From Cryptomeria japonica (lineage: Eukaryota > Streptophyta > Pinopsida > Cupressales > Cupressaceae), in assembly GCF_030272615.1 (NCBI RefSeq), contig NC_081409.1:19284260-19348259 (forward strand): a DNA stretch of 64,000 nucleotides, given 5' to 3'. Under the pieces are notes generated by a model. It worked only from the letters and a program-made list of their open reading frames with translations. It did not search any database and was not told where the DNA came from. Positions within the stretch are counted from its first letter, which is position 1, and every line of letters begins with the position of its first letter. The translations under genes were made by a program, and so were the position numbers. Shown one piece after another: positions 22,650 to 35,105 of this stretch.

Positions 22650-22875
22650 GTGCGAGATAGGATTCTGTCTCGTACGAGTCACTGGCAAAATTTCTTTTGT
22701 TGTTTAAACCCATTAGATTTGTCGTTCAGGATGCACCCTTGTGTCGTAAGACAGGTCTATAAAAAGACCATTTTGTCGTACGAGGTCTAAAAGTTTGTTG
22801 TTTGAGGCTATTTTGTCGTGCAAGAGCTAATCCTGGCTCGTACGAGATGCTGCTTATCTGTGTTTTGTCATTCAA
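22650..22875. repeat. TCGTACGA-like octamer array A
   Basis: Exact TCGTACGA palindromes at 22672, 22776 and 22838. Related words at 22650 (TCGTGCGA), 22700, 22722 (TCGTTCAG), 22744 (TCGTAAGA), 22798 (TTGTTTGA), 22816 (TCGTGCAA) and 22868 (TCATTCAA). Most neighbours are 22 bp apart (others 18, 28, 30, 32); the DNA between words is not conserved. The degenerate words are in the opposite orientation to arrays B and C. Confidence 0.8.
22758..22765 (+). promoter_or_regulatory. TATA-like box before the antisense ORF
   Basis: TATAAAAA lies between two array A words, flanked by complementary GGTCT and AGACC. It is ~300 bases upstream of the first Met (23061) of the plus-strand ORF. Acceptor-like tracts (TTTTTTTGCAG, ending at 23014) suggest a 5' intron. 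Promoter use is inferred. Confidence 0.4.
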
Positions 22876-23009
22876 GAGATAGTGAGCATTTTTGAAGGTA
22901 TAAATGTGAAATTTTGATTTTGCATTTGACTTAGTTGGATTTGCATGATGTTTTACTTCTCTTATAGGCTCATTTGGAATGTTTTATGATGCTTTGTTGT
23001 TGAGTTTTT

Positions 23010-24800
23010 TTGCAGGTTCAATTACCTCTTGTGTTGTTTAGATGCATTTATCCTCCTACTATGGCATTAGTGCGAGATTTATCTGAGGTTGAGCAGGCTT
23101 ATGTTGACTTATGCGGCTTGACTCATTTGTTGAGATTACCCGATATCTGTGTGAACCACGGGATGCTCACGGTATTAGTAGAGCAGTTTCATTCAAAGCA
23201 TAATACGTTTCATCTGCCGGTGGGGGAGTTGACTATCACTCCTGAGGATGTATACAGGATCCTCTGTATCCCTTTTTCTAGGGATAAGGTGGATTATGAT
23301 TTAGGGCACCTTCCAGGATTACAGGCAGTCAGGCATGTCTTCGGTGATCCTGACATTTTGACGTGGTCCATGAGTTGGGATATTCTTATGAGCAGGTATA
23401 GTGAGGAGTATCCTCTGGCATGTGTTATAGCAGGGTTTATAGGCTATTTTATGATGCCAGACAAAGGGCAGTAGGGCTTCCAGTGCAGATGGGGTTGGAT
23501 GCTAGAGAGGCTGATAGAGACCCCTCAGAGACTTAGCTGGGGTTCATGTTTATTGGCCCACATGTATCGAGAGATGCATGAGATCGTGCACAGAGATGGG
23601 CAGAGCATGGCCACCAGTGTATATATTTTGCAGGTGTGGGCTTGGGAGAACCTTCTCGTTTGCCGACTGATAGTAGCTGACAACACAGAGCTTGGGCAAC
23701 TGATCATTTATAGGTATGCTGGTTATATTACACAGCCCCATCTGGGCAAGATAGATTTTTGGAGACGACAGCTCAATGACCTGATAGCTGTCGTATAGAG
23801 ACCATACATAGGTTTGGAGCCATGGGATGATTGGCAGCTAGTCCACAAGGACCTTTTTGTTACACGCCCATTGATCGGGAGGTCACAGACCATTGTGGAG
23901 CGATTCATTGTATCTCGAGTGATGAGGTAGTATGGCCGACCTCAGGGGATCTCTCATGAGTATACAACTTATGCTCGGTATGCTGATAAGGAGAGATAGG
24001 GATGGTCTCCGCAGTTGTCTTGTGTGTTGGCAATGCAGGAGTTGACTAGTTTACACCGCCTGAGGTGGGATTACATGGATGGCATAGCGGATGCGGGGGT
24101 ATTGCCCTAGTATAGAGATTATTTTTAGCAGCATCCGTTCTCGCGATTCATAGATCCAAGTGAGTAGGCTCCTCATATTGAGGATGTTGAGGATGATGCC
24201 CCCACACCAGCACAGGGATAGGGACAGGGCCACATGCAGGGCTAGAGGTAGGGACAGAGAGCTGAGGCTCCGAGGTGGACAGATGGTGATCCTGGTGCTA
24301 GCAGTAGCAGGGTGCCAGCTGAGGGTGGACAACAACAGGGTGAGGATAAATCCCTAGGAGGAGTGGGTGGAGGTGGAGGGGGAGGTGAGGAGCCTGCGAG
24401 AGAGCAGGGGACAAATGCTAGATGGTCGATGAGGGCACGTCTTGCAGAGCTACAGCCATAGTTGATAGTGGCTCAGACTCAGCTGGCGGAGCAGGACCGA
24501 TAGCTGGCCGAGCGGGATCGCTATATTGCCAAGGTGAGAACTGAGTGTGATCGCCAGATCGCAGTGCTGAGAGCATAGATGAGAGCAGAGATAGAGCCCC
24601 TGTGACAGGAGGTCCTCCACCAAAGTAGTAGGGCAGCTTATTATGTGGCCGCATATAGTGTCACAGTTCCTGTTCCTTAGCAGGAGATACCCTATTCACA
24701 GTATATGGTATAGTCAGAGGGAGATCGGGTGCCTCGATAGGATCCTGGGAATCAAGCTCCTCCTCCTCCACCAAGCGACGAGGGAGAAGGTGCGAGCTAG
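23010..24800 (+). pseudogene. Antisense ORF with plant mobile domain (PMD)
   Basis: One uninterrupted reading frame of ~590 codons, from Met 23061 to 24800, opposite to the gag-pol genes of the surrounding element. The N-terminal ~300 residues match the PMD/aminotransferase-like family (FHLPVGELTITPEDVYRIL; WAWENLL; WRRQLNDL). The C-terminal part is Gln-, Gly- and Pro-rich with a coiled-coil-like stretch (LAERDRYIAKVRTECDRQI). PMD ORFs are known passengers of Tat-type elements and of some host genes (MAIN family). The frame has no frameshift but 16 internal stops, 15 of them TAG, at positions where Gln is likely. Its function is unknown. Confidence 0.75.
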
Positions 24801-26586
24801 ATTATTTCTTTTTGTAGCTCAGATATTTTTTTGTAGACACACCCATTTTTTTGTAGCCTATACGATTCTTGCTCCGATGGGAGTTTGTATATGTCATTCA
24901 ACATCATTTTGTACTCTTATACTTGACATGATATATATATTCAAGATCCGATTTGACTTCATCGTACTTGTGTTGATTCGCTTATGAGATGTCCTTTATA
25001 TGCTTTATTCTATATGTATGCATTTCTTTTCAGCATGAATGTATGTTATGCAAATGATCATGGATGTCTTATTTTTCTTTCTTTTCATATGCAAATAAAT
25101 GAATGTGAATGAGTAATGAGTAATGCAAATGTTTATTTTTCTATGCAATAAGATGAATGCAAATGAATGATAATGAATGTATGAATCTATATAAAATGCT
25201 TATGTATGAAGCTAACATCTCAAAACACAAGTACTCAATCGAAGAAATGATGAAAAGGGACCACTTAGCGAAGAAATGATGAAGCTCCAACTCTCATTTA
25301 GAAGATAAAGAGATCATTGTTATTATGCCGAAATCATTCTAAATTCACAAGATGCAGAATGAAATGCAAAATGATATGCAAAATGCAACCTAAACCTAGT
25401 CACTGGATTTGAACAGCTTAATTTTCATCATTGAACGTTTTACAATTTATAGTAGGCAGAGTAGAGTTCCTTGCTTTTCATGTGTAATATTTAATGATCT
25501 TGTCTGCAATGACCCTTTTTTCGTTCATATACTTGGACAAATTATGCATGGACCCGGTTTGCACAATAAAGAAATTCCCTCAAAATAGACAAAGAAATGA
25601 TGGGAACCTCCCTGTAGCATTCAAATAAGCAGAGTTGAGGTATGTGAGGTGATTTCACCTTGATGTGAAGGCTCTTATCACAGACACCCAGCTAATTTAG
25701 ATGTTTCCAGATCATTGGGATCATTCCTTCAAGTAGAAAACAAAGAAGATATTATGCCCCCAATCCTTGCTCCTCTTAGTCAAGATAGACTTCCTTGAGT
25801 TACTCAAAGGGATAATAAATGAAAACCAATATAAAAGACAACACACAAAGAAAATTTTCATTCATAGCTCAAACTATTTAGTGATTGTTTTCCGTTTTTT
25901 TTTTTTCTTGTTAACTCAGTGATAAAACTCTTCAGTAGTTAGGGGACAGGTAACTGACTCGAAGTGGATGACCAGGTTTCACTAACGTAAGGTTGACTTG
26001 GTTGATACTGCTTAGGAAATGTAATGTGCTCTGTTAATTACCTAAGACTAGGACATTGATTAGTTTCAAGCCATGAGGGTTCCAACAAACCAGAATGTCA
26101 CAAAAGTGACTGAAAGTTATATACAAATAAAAGCAAAGATGCAGGAAAGCGGGAATGCCAATGTTGCATTAATAGATGGAGCGTTTGAGTACAAGAGGTG
26201 CCTATTTGCCAGGTTTTCACCTACTTGACAGAGTTTCATTTTTAAAATTTTTTTTTACCAAGGTGCCTGTTTACTAGGTTTTCACCAGGGCATTTTATCT
26301 CTTTTTTTCCTTTTTTTTTTTTTTTTTTTTTTTTTTCTTTTGTCTATTTTTTTTGAATTTCTTCAAGACTTTTTCTGATTTTTAGGATTTCTTCAGAATA
26401 TTTTATGATTTTTTAGAATTTCTTAAGGACTTTTTTCTGATTTTTTAGGATTTCTTCAGGACATTTTTGACTTTTTAGGATTTTTTTTCAGGACTTTTTC
26501 GCTGTATAAGCTGCTAGAGCAGAGAATATTTAGGTGAAGAATTTATTCAGATGGATGGTTTTGATCGGTTCACAGAGCTGTTCTCC
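24801..26586. other. Non-coding 3' region of the Tat-type element
   Basis: AT-rich sequence between the integrase end (26587) and the antisense ORF end. It holds poly-T runs (about 26306-26338), a ~30-bp minisatellite and no recognisable gene. No LTR-like terminus was found in it. Confidence 0.5.
26352..26505. repeat. Degenerate ~30-bp minisatellite, about five units
   Basis: Units of the form TTTCTTCAGGACTTTTTCTG followed by ATTTTTTAGGA repeat about five times. In the sense orientation of the element this is an A/G-rich tract just after integrase, so polypurine-like. Confidence 0.7.
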
Positions 26587-27741
26587 TTATAATGTTGAGA
26601 GTTGATAGGCACTAGAGCCAAAAGCTGCAGTAACGATATACAGACCCAGCCAGTTAGGTTCAAACTTCCCTTTATTGTCTCGAAACTGTTGATTTTTAGG
26701 ATTTTCTCTTAGGACTAGGTCACCAACTTGAAATTCTCGATGTCGAACCTTGTTGTTATATCCTCTGGACATTCTCTTTTGATACACTCTGAGATGATCA
26801 AACGCCACTTGTCGATGCTCGTCCAACAATTCGAGCTCTTGCAATCTAGATATTCTATAGTCCTCATTAGTAACAAGACCTTGTAAGGAAACTCTTAGAG
26901 ATGGTATTTCTACTTCAATAGGTAATACTAATTTGAACCCATACACCAGAAAAAAAGGTGTAGCCCTAGTAGGTGTTCTGATACTTGTTCTATAAGCCCA
27001 CAGTGCAGGATTGAGCTGCAGATGCCAATCCTTCCCAGATTTGTTCATTGTTTTGTGCAAGATAGTCAGTAGGTTTTTGATAGATGCCTCTGCTTGTCCA
27101 TTACCTTAAGGGTAATATACTGAGGACCAATGTTGTTTGATTTTAAACTTCTCACAGAGTTCGTCTAGATCTTTGTTCTTGAATTGTCCTCCATTATCAG
27201 TTATAATGGATGAAGGTATACCATACCTGCAGATGATATAATTAAGAATAAAGAGAGCTACTTGTTTGCCTGTTGCCTTAATGAGCGGAACCACTTCTAC
27301 CCACTTAGTGAAGTACTCAGTGCCAGTGATAATAAATTTGTGTACGTTAGATGATGCAGGATATATTTGGCCAATTAGATCAAACGCCCACTGTTGAAAG
27401 GGCCAGTGTGTCACAAAGGGTAGGAGATCCCTTGCTGGAGCATGTATAAGGTGCCCATGCAATTGACACTTTTCACAGGTTTTAGAAAATTTTATAGCTT
27501 CTTTCTCCATGTCTGGCCAGTAGTAGCCAACCATTAGTAGTTCAATAAGGTGCATGATTGATTCATCTGGGAATTCTATATGCACAGGTTGACTGTCTTC
27601 AAGTGGAGCATCAACAAGTTGGTCTACCTTTGATGGATTTACGTTCCATATATTCGATATCAAATTCTGTAAGAACCATGACCCATTTGGCCAGTCTTTC
27701 TGTAAGTGTTGCTTTACTAAGAATATATTTGAGCGGATCAA
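26587..27741 (-). pseudogene. Integrase of the Tat-type element
   Basis: Zinc-binding part near 27560-27460 (GYYWPDMEKEA; CEKCQLHG). Catalytic core 27430-27100 (WAFDLIGQI; FTKWVEVVP; IITDNGGQFKNKDL; HWSSVYYP). After a stop, the C-terminal part is 27060-26587 (RTSIRTPTRATPFFLVYGF; FQVGDLVLRENPKN). The first two acidic residues of the D-D-E triad are visible; the third lies in the short gap between the two frames. The TAA just downstream of YYP breaks the protein. Confidence 0.8.
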
Positions 27742-29085
27742 TCTTGGCTACCACCTTAATGGAGTGTGCTAACATATAGTGCCTTAATTTTTGTGATGCA
27801 AAGACCAATGCTAAGCATGCCTTCTCTATTATAGTGTAGGTCATTTCATATGACACCAATGTTCTGTTGATGTAATAAATAGCTTTTTTTTTTTTATTGT
27901 CATCCTGTTGTGCCAGAAGTGCCCCAGTGAAGTATCTGTAGCTGATATGTACAGGATCAATGGCTTACCTTGAATCAGTAGCATTAATATGGGTGGATTA
28001 GAAAGATATTCTTTGATTTGTTGTAAATGTTGTTCACAATCTTTATCCCAGTTGTATTGAATCCCTTTCCTTAATACCTTCGTGAAGGGTTGAGCTTTGT
28101 TGGCTAGCTGAGATATGAAACGCCTTATTGACTGAAGACGGCCTTGTAAACTTCTCATCTGACTGATATTATTGGGTGGAGGCATTTCCATTTTAGCTTG
28201 GACCTTCTTAGGATCAACCTCAATTCCTTTTTTTTAAATTATGTAACCAAGCAATTTTCCTGATGTTACTCCAAATGCACACTTTTTAGGATTTAACCAG
28301 AGCTTGAATCTTTCCATTCTATCTAGTATGAGGCCTATCTCTTCAATATGCGTAGATCTCTTCATAGTCTTTACCAGGGTGTCATCAACATAATCTTCAA
28401 TGTTTTTATGCATCATATCATGGAAGATAGTGGTTACTGCTCTTTGGTAAGTTGCTCCTACATTCTTTAGACCAAATGGCATAATATTCTAGTAGAAGGT
28501 TCCCCATGCACATGTGAAAGCTATCTTTTCTTGATCTTCAGGTGCTATCTTGATCTGATTGTAACTAGAGAATCCATCCATTAATGAATACATCTCATAT
28601 CCAACAGTCATATCTACTATCATGTCAATGTTGGGCAATGGAAAATCATCTTTCAGACATGATTTGTTGAGATCCCTGAAGTCTGTGCAAACTCTAATAG
28701 ATTTGTCTGCCTTTGATACAGGTACTATATTTGATATGCATTCTACGTAGTCTATAGCTCTGATAAATCCAACTTCAGCAATTTTTCTAGTTCAGCTTTG
28801 ACTAGCAGTGCCACATGAGGATGCATCTTACGGATTTTTTGCTTGATTGGTTTAACTCCTGGTGTAATAGAGAGATGATGCATGATGAGATCAGGATCTA
28901 GCCCTGGCATATCTGAGTATGTCCATGTAAAGTTGATCTTCTTTTCTAAAAAAAGGTTGCTGAAATCTTTTAACTCTTCTGCTGATAGTGATTGGGATAA
29001 ATGAATGATGTGTGGTGTCTCTAGACTCCCAATGTTCACTGGCTGAGTTGGCTCGATCATATGGAAGATATGTGGTTTTCACCAT
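27742..29085 (-). pseudogene. Reverse transcriptase and RNase H of the Tat-type element
   Basis: The RT start at 29060-28752 has FTWTYSDMPGLDPDLIMHHL. The palm at 28482-28234 has MPFGLKNVGATYQRA and the catalytic YVDD (DYVDDTLVK). The connection is 28191-27841 (LQGRLQSIRRFISQL). RNase H follows and reaches ~27650 (YTIIEKACLALVF; LRHYMLAHSIKVV). The segments are in different frames with several stops, including a T-run near 27880 and one near 28230. The sequence type fits Tat/Athila-like gypsy elements. Confidence 0.8.
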
Positions 29086-30570
29086 TAGATCTTTTATTTT
29101 TGTTTTTCTTATTTTTGTGACTAAGATACTTGATATCTGCTTCAGTCATGTTTTCACTTTGTTCGCTAGTGGAAGAGTACATGAGTTCAACTGCATTGAG
29201 ATAATAGGCTAATGTATAGTCATTGGCAAAAGTAGTTACATTCAAGGGTTGGTTATAAAGAGTACAATCAATCAGTTCTGGATGCATTAAGGATAAGGTT
29301 GGAACAAGCTCAAGGGAGTTCACGGTACTATCATCATGGCTTCAGACCGACTAGTCGAGTTCCAGAAGACTACCTTGCATATGTGTCTCGAGACCAGGAA
29401 GAGTTATGACATGATTATCAAAATTCATGTTACTATTTATTGGACCTAACCCAACTGACCTACTTCTAGCGTCGTCACCTACTTTAGACTGGACTACATA
29501 CCGTGGTGTGACAGTAGACAGTATCTCATCATTCATGATAGAGTAGTCATAATGCGTTGTTGAATAGTTGTTGTTATAAATAGAGCTCCTGTCTGAGTCA
29601 TCAAAGTCATAGGATGAAGTTGCTGACTCATCTTCAAGTGGCTTAGTAAAGGTATATATAGTATCAACACCCACATCTTTGATGCTGCAAGTTCCTTCAT
29701 GATTTGGTTAATTGATTGCTTGTATTTGACACACTTGTGGACATGACTTTGATGGTTCTGTTAATCCTTGTCGTCTCTTCCATTCAGCTTCCTCTGGACT
29801 GATGACTGGTTCTGTTTCTGTAGCTTCTAATTCTTCTTTTGTAGTTCCGTACCTAATTTGTCCTACCTCATTAGAGGTAGAGTTAGTAGGTGAAGAAATT
29901 GCTTGTGTCCTTTCTTCCTCCATCTGTCGTTCATAGTCTTCTTGTCATTTTAGTCAGATTTCTTCATTTCTTTTTGCATTTTTAGGCGTATCAGCTCTTG
30001 TGTATCATTTGTGATATCATTGGATTCTTCAGGGGTTTTTGTAGTAGATGTATCTGAGAGATGGTCAGGACCCCATTCATACTCATTTGAATCAGTTTTT
30101 GAATCATCTACTTGTTGTCTGCTAGTATATGTGACTAGAAATTTTAGTGGTGCAAACAATTCTCTGATTCTATATACTTCGTCTCTCATATCCTCTGGGA
30201 CTTCTACTTCCTGTGGTATTAAAGTTGATATAACTGGAACTTGATTACCATATGTTTCCTCTCTCTGGGTGGGCAATTCTTTTTGTTCACCATCACACTC
30301 TTCCTAAGTTTGTTGAGTATTAATTCCTTGTGTTGTTAAAGGTAGTACCTTTTTCTTCCACTTACGTTGATGGTGGGGCGTGTGCTTCTAATATGATGAC
30401 TTTATTGGATCATATCCCAGTCCAACTTTATCATTGAAAGACTTAGTTTGTAACTGAATAGGTTCAACAATACCTTTTTGATGTTTGCCAAGAGGACCAG
30501 CACTTGAATATCCCATGCATTGAAGCATCTTATAGCCTGGACCATATTGTGTCGGAGAAATCTCACAATG
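29086..30570 (-). pseudogene. Spacer between protease and RT, acidic low-complexity frames
   Basis: Minus-strand frames at 29323-29057, 29674-29351, 29923-29708, 30276-29950 and 30623-30402 contain acidic, Ser/Thr/Glu-rich sequence (EEVEVPEDMRDEVYRIRE; TSSYDFDDSDRSS). They occupy the protease-RT interval, where Tat-type elements often have a long poorly conserved linker. No domain is recognised. Confidence 0.5.
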
Positions 30571-31185
30571 TCATATTTCTTTGTTTGCACTGTCTTCTTT
30601 GAAAAGCAATTTGAGAACATCATCCTCTTCTATTTCACTTGCAAGAGAAGTAGAGGACTGTACAAAGATACCATCATAAATGACTTTTGGAGTTGAAGTT
30701 TGTGGCTTCATAGCCTCTGATGATTTTCTCGACTGTCTTGGTGATGGAGGAAGAGACATTAGTGAGAGTATAGGCTCTATCTTGTATCCATCCATGCTAG
30801 TGTTTGTGATTTTCAATTTCTTTTGTAAATATTTTAGCAAAGATTCCAAACTTTCAGCTATGGAGGCTGCTCTATTATGAGGAACAAAAGCATCAGCACT
30901 CCACGTTAATGCATTGTAGGTATAACTTGTATCGACAGGAATACTGACTTCAACTCCATTATAAGGAAACTTCAGGCATTGATGATACATAGATGGTATT
31001 GCTTTCATTTCATGAATCCATGGCCTACCCAGTAAGATGTTGTATGAAAGATGAAGATCCAGGACATGAAAAATGACATCTCTTTCCATAGGTCCTACTT
31101 TGATTGGTAATAGTACTAGACCCTTAGAAGTTATTTCTTCTTCATCACAAGCCTTGATTGTTATCTTCTTTGTTGGATCAATAAC
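30571..31185 (-). pseudogene. C-terminal half of the retropepsin-like protease
   Basis: Reads DPTKKITIKACDEEEI, LLPIKVGPMERDVIFHVLDL and YNILLGRPWIHEM, the C-terminal core of gypsy aspartic proteases of this type. Its N-terminal half is at 32810-32950, across a solo-LTR insertion. Confidence 0.7.
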
Positions 31186-32809
31186 TGATGCAGAAGGTGG
31201 TGGGGGTTTCATAAGGATTCAAACTTTTATAGTTATATGGAAAATACAAGGTTTGAAGACTTCAATCCCCACTATGCTTACAAGAACACAAGAGGCTAAA
31301 AGGTGTCAAAACCTATCAAACACTTACCCCACTAACTCCAATGGATCAAGGTGTTTGGTTATTCTAAAAATAAAAGGATTCAACTGGTTTTATGATTCAA
31401 ATGTGTGTTTTAACAACAAAACTCAAGTTTAGGCTTCTAGGCCTAGTTGCCCCTCCACTAGCCCTATTTTGGAGGTTTTTTGATCATAACTCCAACTTTT
31501 TCCAAAACATCAGACAAGTAAATTATTTTTTCAGATACCCATTGGGCTCTAGTTTAACATATTAGAAAATTAGTATAGGTTACTTTGGAGTATATACACT
31601 GCCTTTTGACTGTACCTCTGTTTTAGACCCTAAAAATGCAATTTTTACAAAGGAAGTATACTTTATTTGTTCTCCCTGACTCCCAAACTTTCAAAAGTCC
31701 TATAAAATGGTTCAAAACTCCAAAATATGCAATTACTTTCAATCTAAAACTCTCCCTTATACTCAAACCCCAACGTAGCACCAATCAAGCCTCAAAAAGT
31801 GAGATTTTACCAAAATCCACACTCCAATCACTTCTCTAACCAATTGATGATTGATTCAACTTTTCATTGGCATAATAAAACTACAGCAATCATAAAAATA
31901 CCACCTCCAATGGACGGATCTCCTGCTGCTACTCCTTAGCCACCAACTTCCTCATAAAATCTTGCAACTTCTCATGGTGATCACCTACAAACCATTCATT
32001 TTCTGCATGTATTCATGTCAAAACTATTGATACATGTTAGAAACAGATCATTCCATGAGTATTAGGCTTGAAACACTCATGGAATGATGATTTTCATGTT
32101 AATCCTATCAAAACTTGAAAGAAAACCTCACAAATTGTTAGGGCAGTCAGCAAATTAATGGAGTTTGATACAAAACCCTCAACCAAGCATTTAATAAAGG
32201 CAAATAATATGTAAATATGTCCTTCAATGAATCACAATGACATTTTCAATCAAAGAATGAACAAAATGATACCAAAAACTCCTTAAAATTGCTTGAAAAT
32301 ATGAATTTTATTGCCTTTTTGCTGCTCCAGTCTGTACACAGGTTCCCATGTCCATACAAGGCATTGAAAAAGGTTTATATAGCCTTCTAATAACTTCCCC
32401 AACCATTTCCAATTGGTTTTGAGGATTAGTTTGGGTTAAAACTCCCTAAAAACTAATTCCCACCATTTTACTAACAAGCCATTGCATTTTGAATTTCAAA
32501 TATTACATTATTCATCTTAGCAATAACTTGACACTCCTAATTGACATTTTTGGACCTTTTAGGCCTTATTACATTTATTCAAAACATCAAAACTCATCTA
32601 ACCCTATTACATTCAAATTTTGGGTCCTTTAGGACAAATTTGCAACTTTGACAATTTTATCCAACTTGATACATTTTGAATTGCCAAAAGCCATAATAGG
32701 CTTTAATATGGAATAATTGATCTTGTTCATCATCCTCTCATCTCCTAATGTCTTCATTATCTTCATTGGCTTCATTTGGTTTGTTGATCTCTTAGGTGTT
32801 GCTGCACCA
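31186..32809 (-). mobile_element. Solo LTR splitting the protease gene (1624 bp)
   Basis: Flanked by ATAAC (31181-31185 and 32810-32814). On the minus strand it starts TGGTGCAGCAACACC and ends TTCTGCATCA. The start resembles the chromovirus LTR at 45544 (TGGTGCAGGAGCACC). Taking it out restores the protease frame across the junction. No coding content is recognised. Confidence 0.8.
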
Positions 32810-35105
32810 ATAACATTTTCAGAAAATCCCAGCTGTGTCAGTAGATTGTATGTACAGATATTCAACCCAATGCCTCCATCTATCAAAACACGTTTAACTT
32901 GGTGTTTATGGATCATGGCTTCAATGTGTAATGGCTGGTTATGTGGGTGACTTAGTGAGTTATCATCTTCTTCAGAGAAAGTGAGATAATGAGGTGAAGT
33001 CAAGTGACCCACCATAGATTGAAACCGATCTATGTCTAAATCTTTAGGGACACTGGTGGTAAGTAGAGCCTTGTCTAGGACCTCTCTACGACCAGAAGAG
33101 ATCTTAAGCAGTTCCAAAATGGAGATTTGAGCATTGGTTCTCTTTAATTGTTCGATAACACTATAACCAGGAGAAGACGATGAAGCCAGTTGTTTTGATT
33201 TAGCCATGATTGTGTCTGTTTGTCTATTTGGTAGGTTTGATGTTGTTTGATCGAAAGTTGAGGAACTGGCTCCTGGGAGAGTAATCGTATTTTGAGCACG
33301 AGTCATGGCATTAGCAGCTTGTGCTTGATTTTGGTGGTCTGGGACTATGATCACATTGCAATATTCAGCTTGAGCAGATTCAATCATGTTGATCACTTTA
33401 TCGTTGTTAGTGTAAGTATAATTGACTCTAGCTCCTCCCTTGGATTTTGAGGAATCTCTTTGTTCATAAGTGGGTAAGGGATCTTTAAAGGCTTTATGAT
33501 CAACATTAGTTGTGTGATTTCCAAGAATGATCTTGCCTGCATCAATGAGATCTTGGATTTCATGTCGGAGTTTCATGTAGTGATTTATGTTATGTCCCTT
33601 GTTTCGATGGTAGTCACAGTATTTTTTTTCTCTCCACCATTTGGGTCTAATTTATGGGTCATATGGTCTAGAATTGTTTGGTAATGTTATCAGATTATTT
33701 GCCAATAAATTTTTAAAAGTCGATTCATATGATTCATCTAGAGGAGTAAAATCACGCCTAGGCTTTGAAAGCCAAGGTTTTTCTTTAAACCATTCTCTTG
33801 TTTTCTGTGGGGGATTCTCTATTGTAGTTTCAGCTACCTTGAGTGCTTGCATGCCACTGGCCAAGTTAAATATTGTGGATTTTGTTTTTTCTTGGACAAT
33901 ATCTACCACTCCATCATTAATGATGTTCTTGTTTCTATCTTTGCCATATTTCCAGTATTTACTCTTTTCTTTAGAGCTAGAACCTTGCGATGTTTCTTTC
34001 CAAAGTGATATATCTCCCTTTTTGATAAGCATGTCTTCCATTCTGAGGGCGTTATCTACCATTTTGTTGAATGAAGGGTGTACTTGCATCTGGACACTAT
34101 ATTTCAATTCAGGGACTAAGTTGTTGACAAAGATATCCATTTTCTCAAGATCTGGGATAGTCCGTGAATATCTAGAGAACATCTTTCTCCATCATTGGAG
34201 GAAGGTGAGAAAGGGTTCTCCTGTCTTTTGTCTGGTATTGCAAAGCTTTATCATAGTGATTGGGTGACAAATGTTGTATGAGTATTGTTGTAAAAATAGT
34301 TGGATTAGTTCTTCAAATTTTTTTATCCCTTTGGGTAGGCTTGCGAACCATTCCATTGTTTGACCCCCTAAACTCCTTGGGAAAAGGCGCATGAGGTACG
34401 TTTGATCATGAATGAACTCCATACAAGCGACACAAAACTCTCTGACATGATCTTGAGGATCTGAGGTACCATCATATTTGTCAAATTTTGGGATCTCAAC
34501 TCATGAAGGAAATGGAGACATGTAAAGGTTTTTGTCAAATGGGAATGGGCATATTGTGTCCAGAGAATATTGTTTTGGCGTTTTATCTTCGTTTTCTATT
34601 CTTGTGACCGCAGTTTGTAATGCTTGCATTTATTTGCTCATTTTTCCCATGGTGTCTCTTCCTCTTTAGCGATGAGGGCCTCTACATTATAACTAGTAGG
34701 GAGTTTGGCACCTTGCTTTGCTAATTTTAGGAAATAGTCTTCTTTTTCCCTAGCCATGATGACCTTCATCATTTTTTGAAATTGTTTATCATTATGACAT
34801 CTATGTACTTCAGCGTCATGAGGTTCAGGAAGCTCAGATTCAGTGGATGAGGAATCACTGTCAGTGGCATGGTTTCTAAAGTCGTCGTGAGTGTCTCATT
34901 TATTAGCTTCTCTTTCTTGTCTTTCCCCATACATGGTGGGAGATAGGGGCTGACCAAAGATTGGTATGTTGTAAACTAGTATCTGTGATGAGGACAGTTT
35001 ATTGTAAAAGGGGTCTTCCACAAAAAATGGATTGTCTTTTGACACAAAGGGCATTTCTTTTTCTTTGTCCTTTTTCCTGCGAGAATTTCTAGTTTGAACA
35101 GGCAT
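32810..35105 (-). pseudogene. Gag and N-terminal protease of the Tat-type element
   Basis: Gag appears to start at Met 35105 (MPVQTRNSRRKKDKEK). The capsid region at 34422-33652 has FPRSLGGQTMEWFASLPKG and FVNNLVPELKYSVQMQVHPSF. A CDYHRNKGH motif sits near 33600. The protease begins within 33576-32810 (KRVLIDGGIGLNICTYN), where DGG takes the place of the usual DSG/DTG. In-frame stops occur at about 34189 (TGA) and 33650. These parts would form the particle and process the polyprotein. Confidence 0.75.

Noticed and set aside
22620-26586. 3' LTR of the Tat-type element
   Set aside because: No segment here resembles 37355-38039 or 39431-40014, so I could not support a 3' LTR.
31186-32809. Intron in the protease gene (GT-AG reading possible on the minus strand)
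   Set aside because: The 5-bp duplication ATAAC and TG...CA ends explain the interruption as a solo LTR with less assumption.
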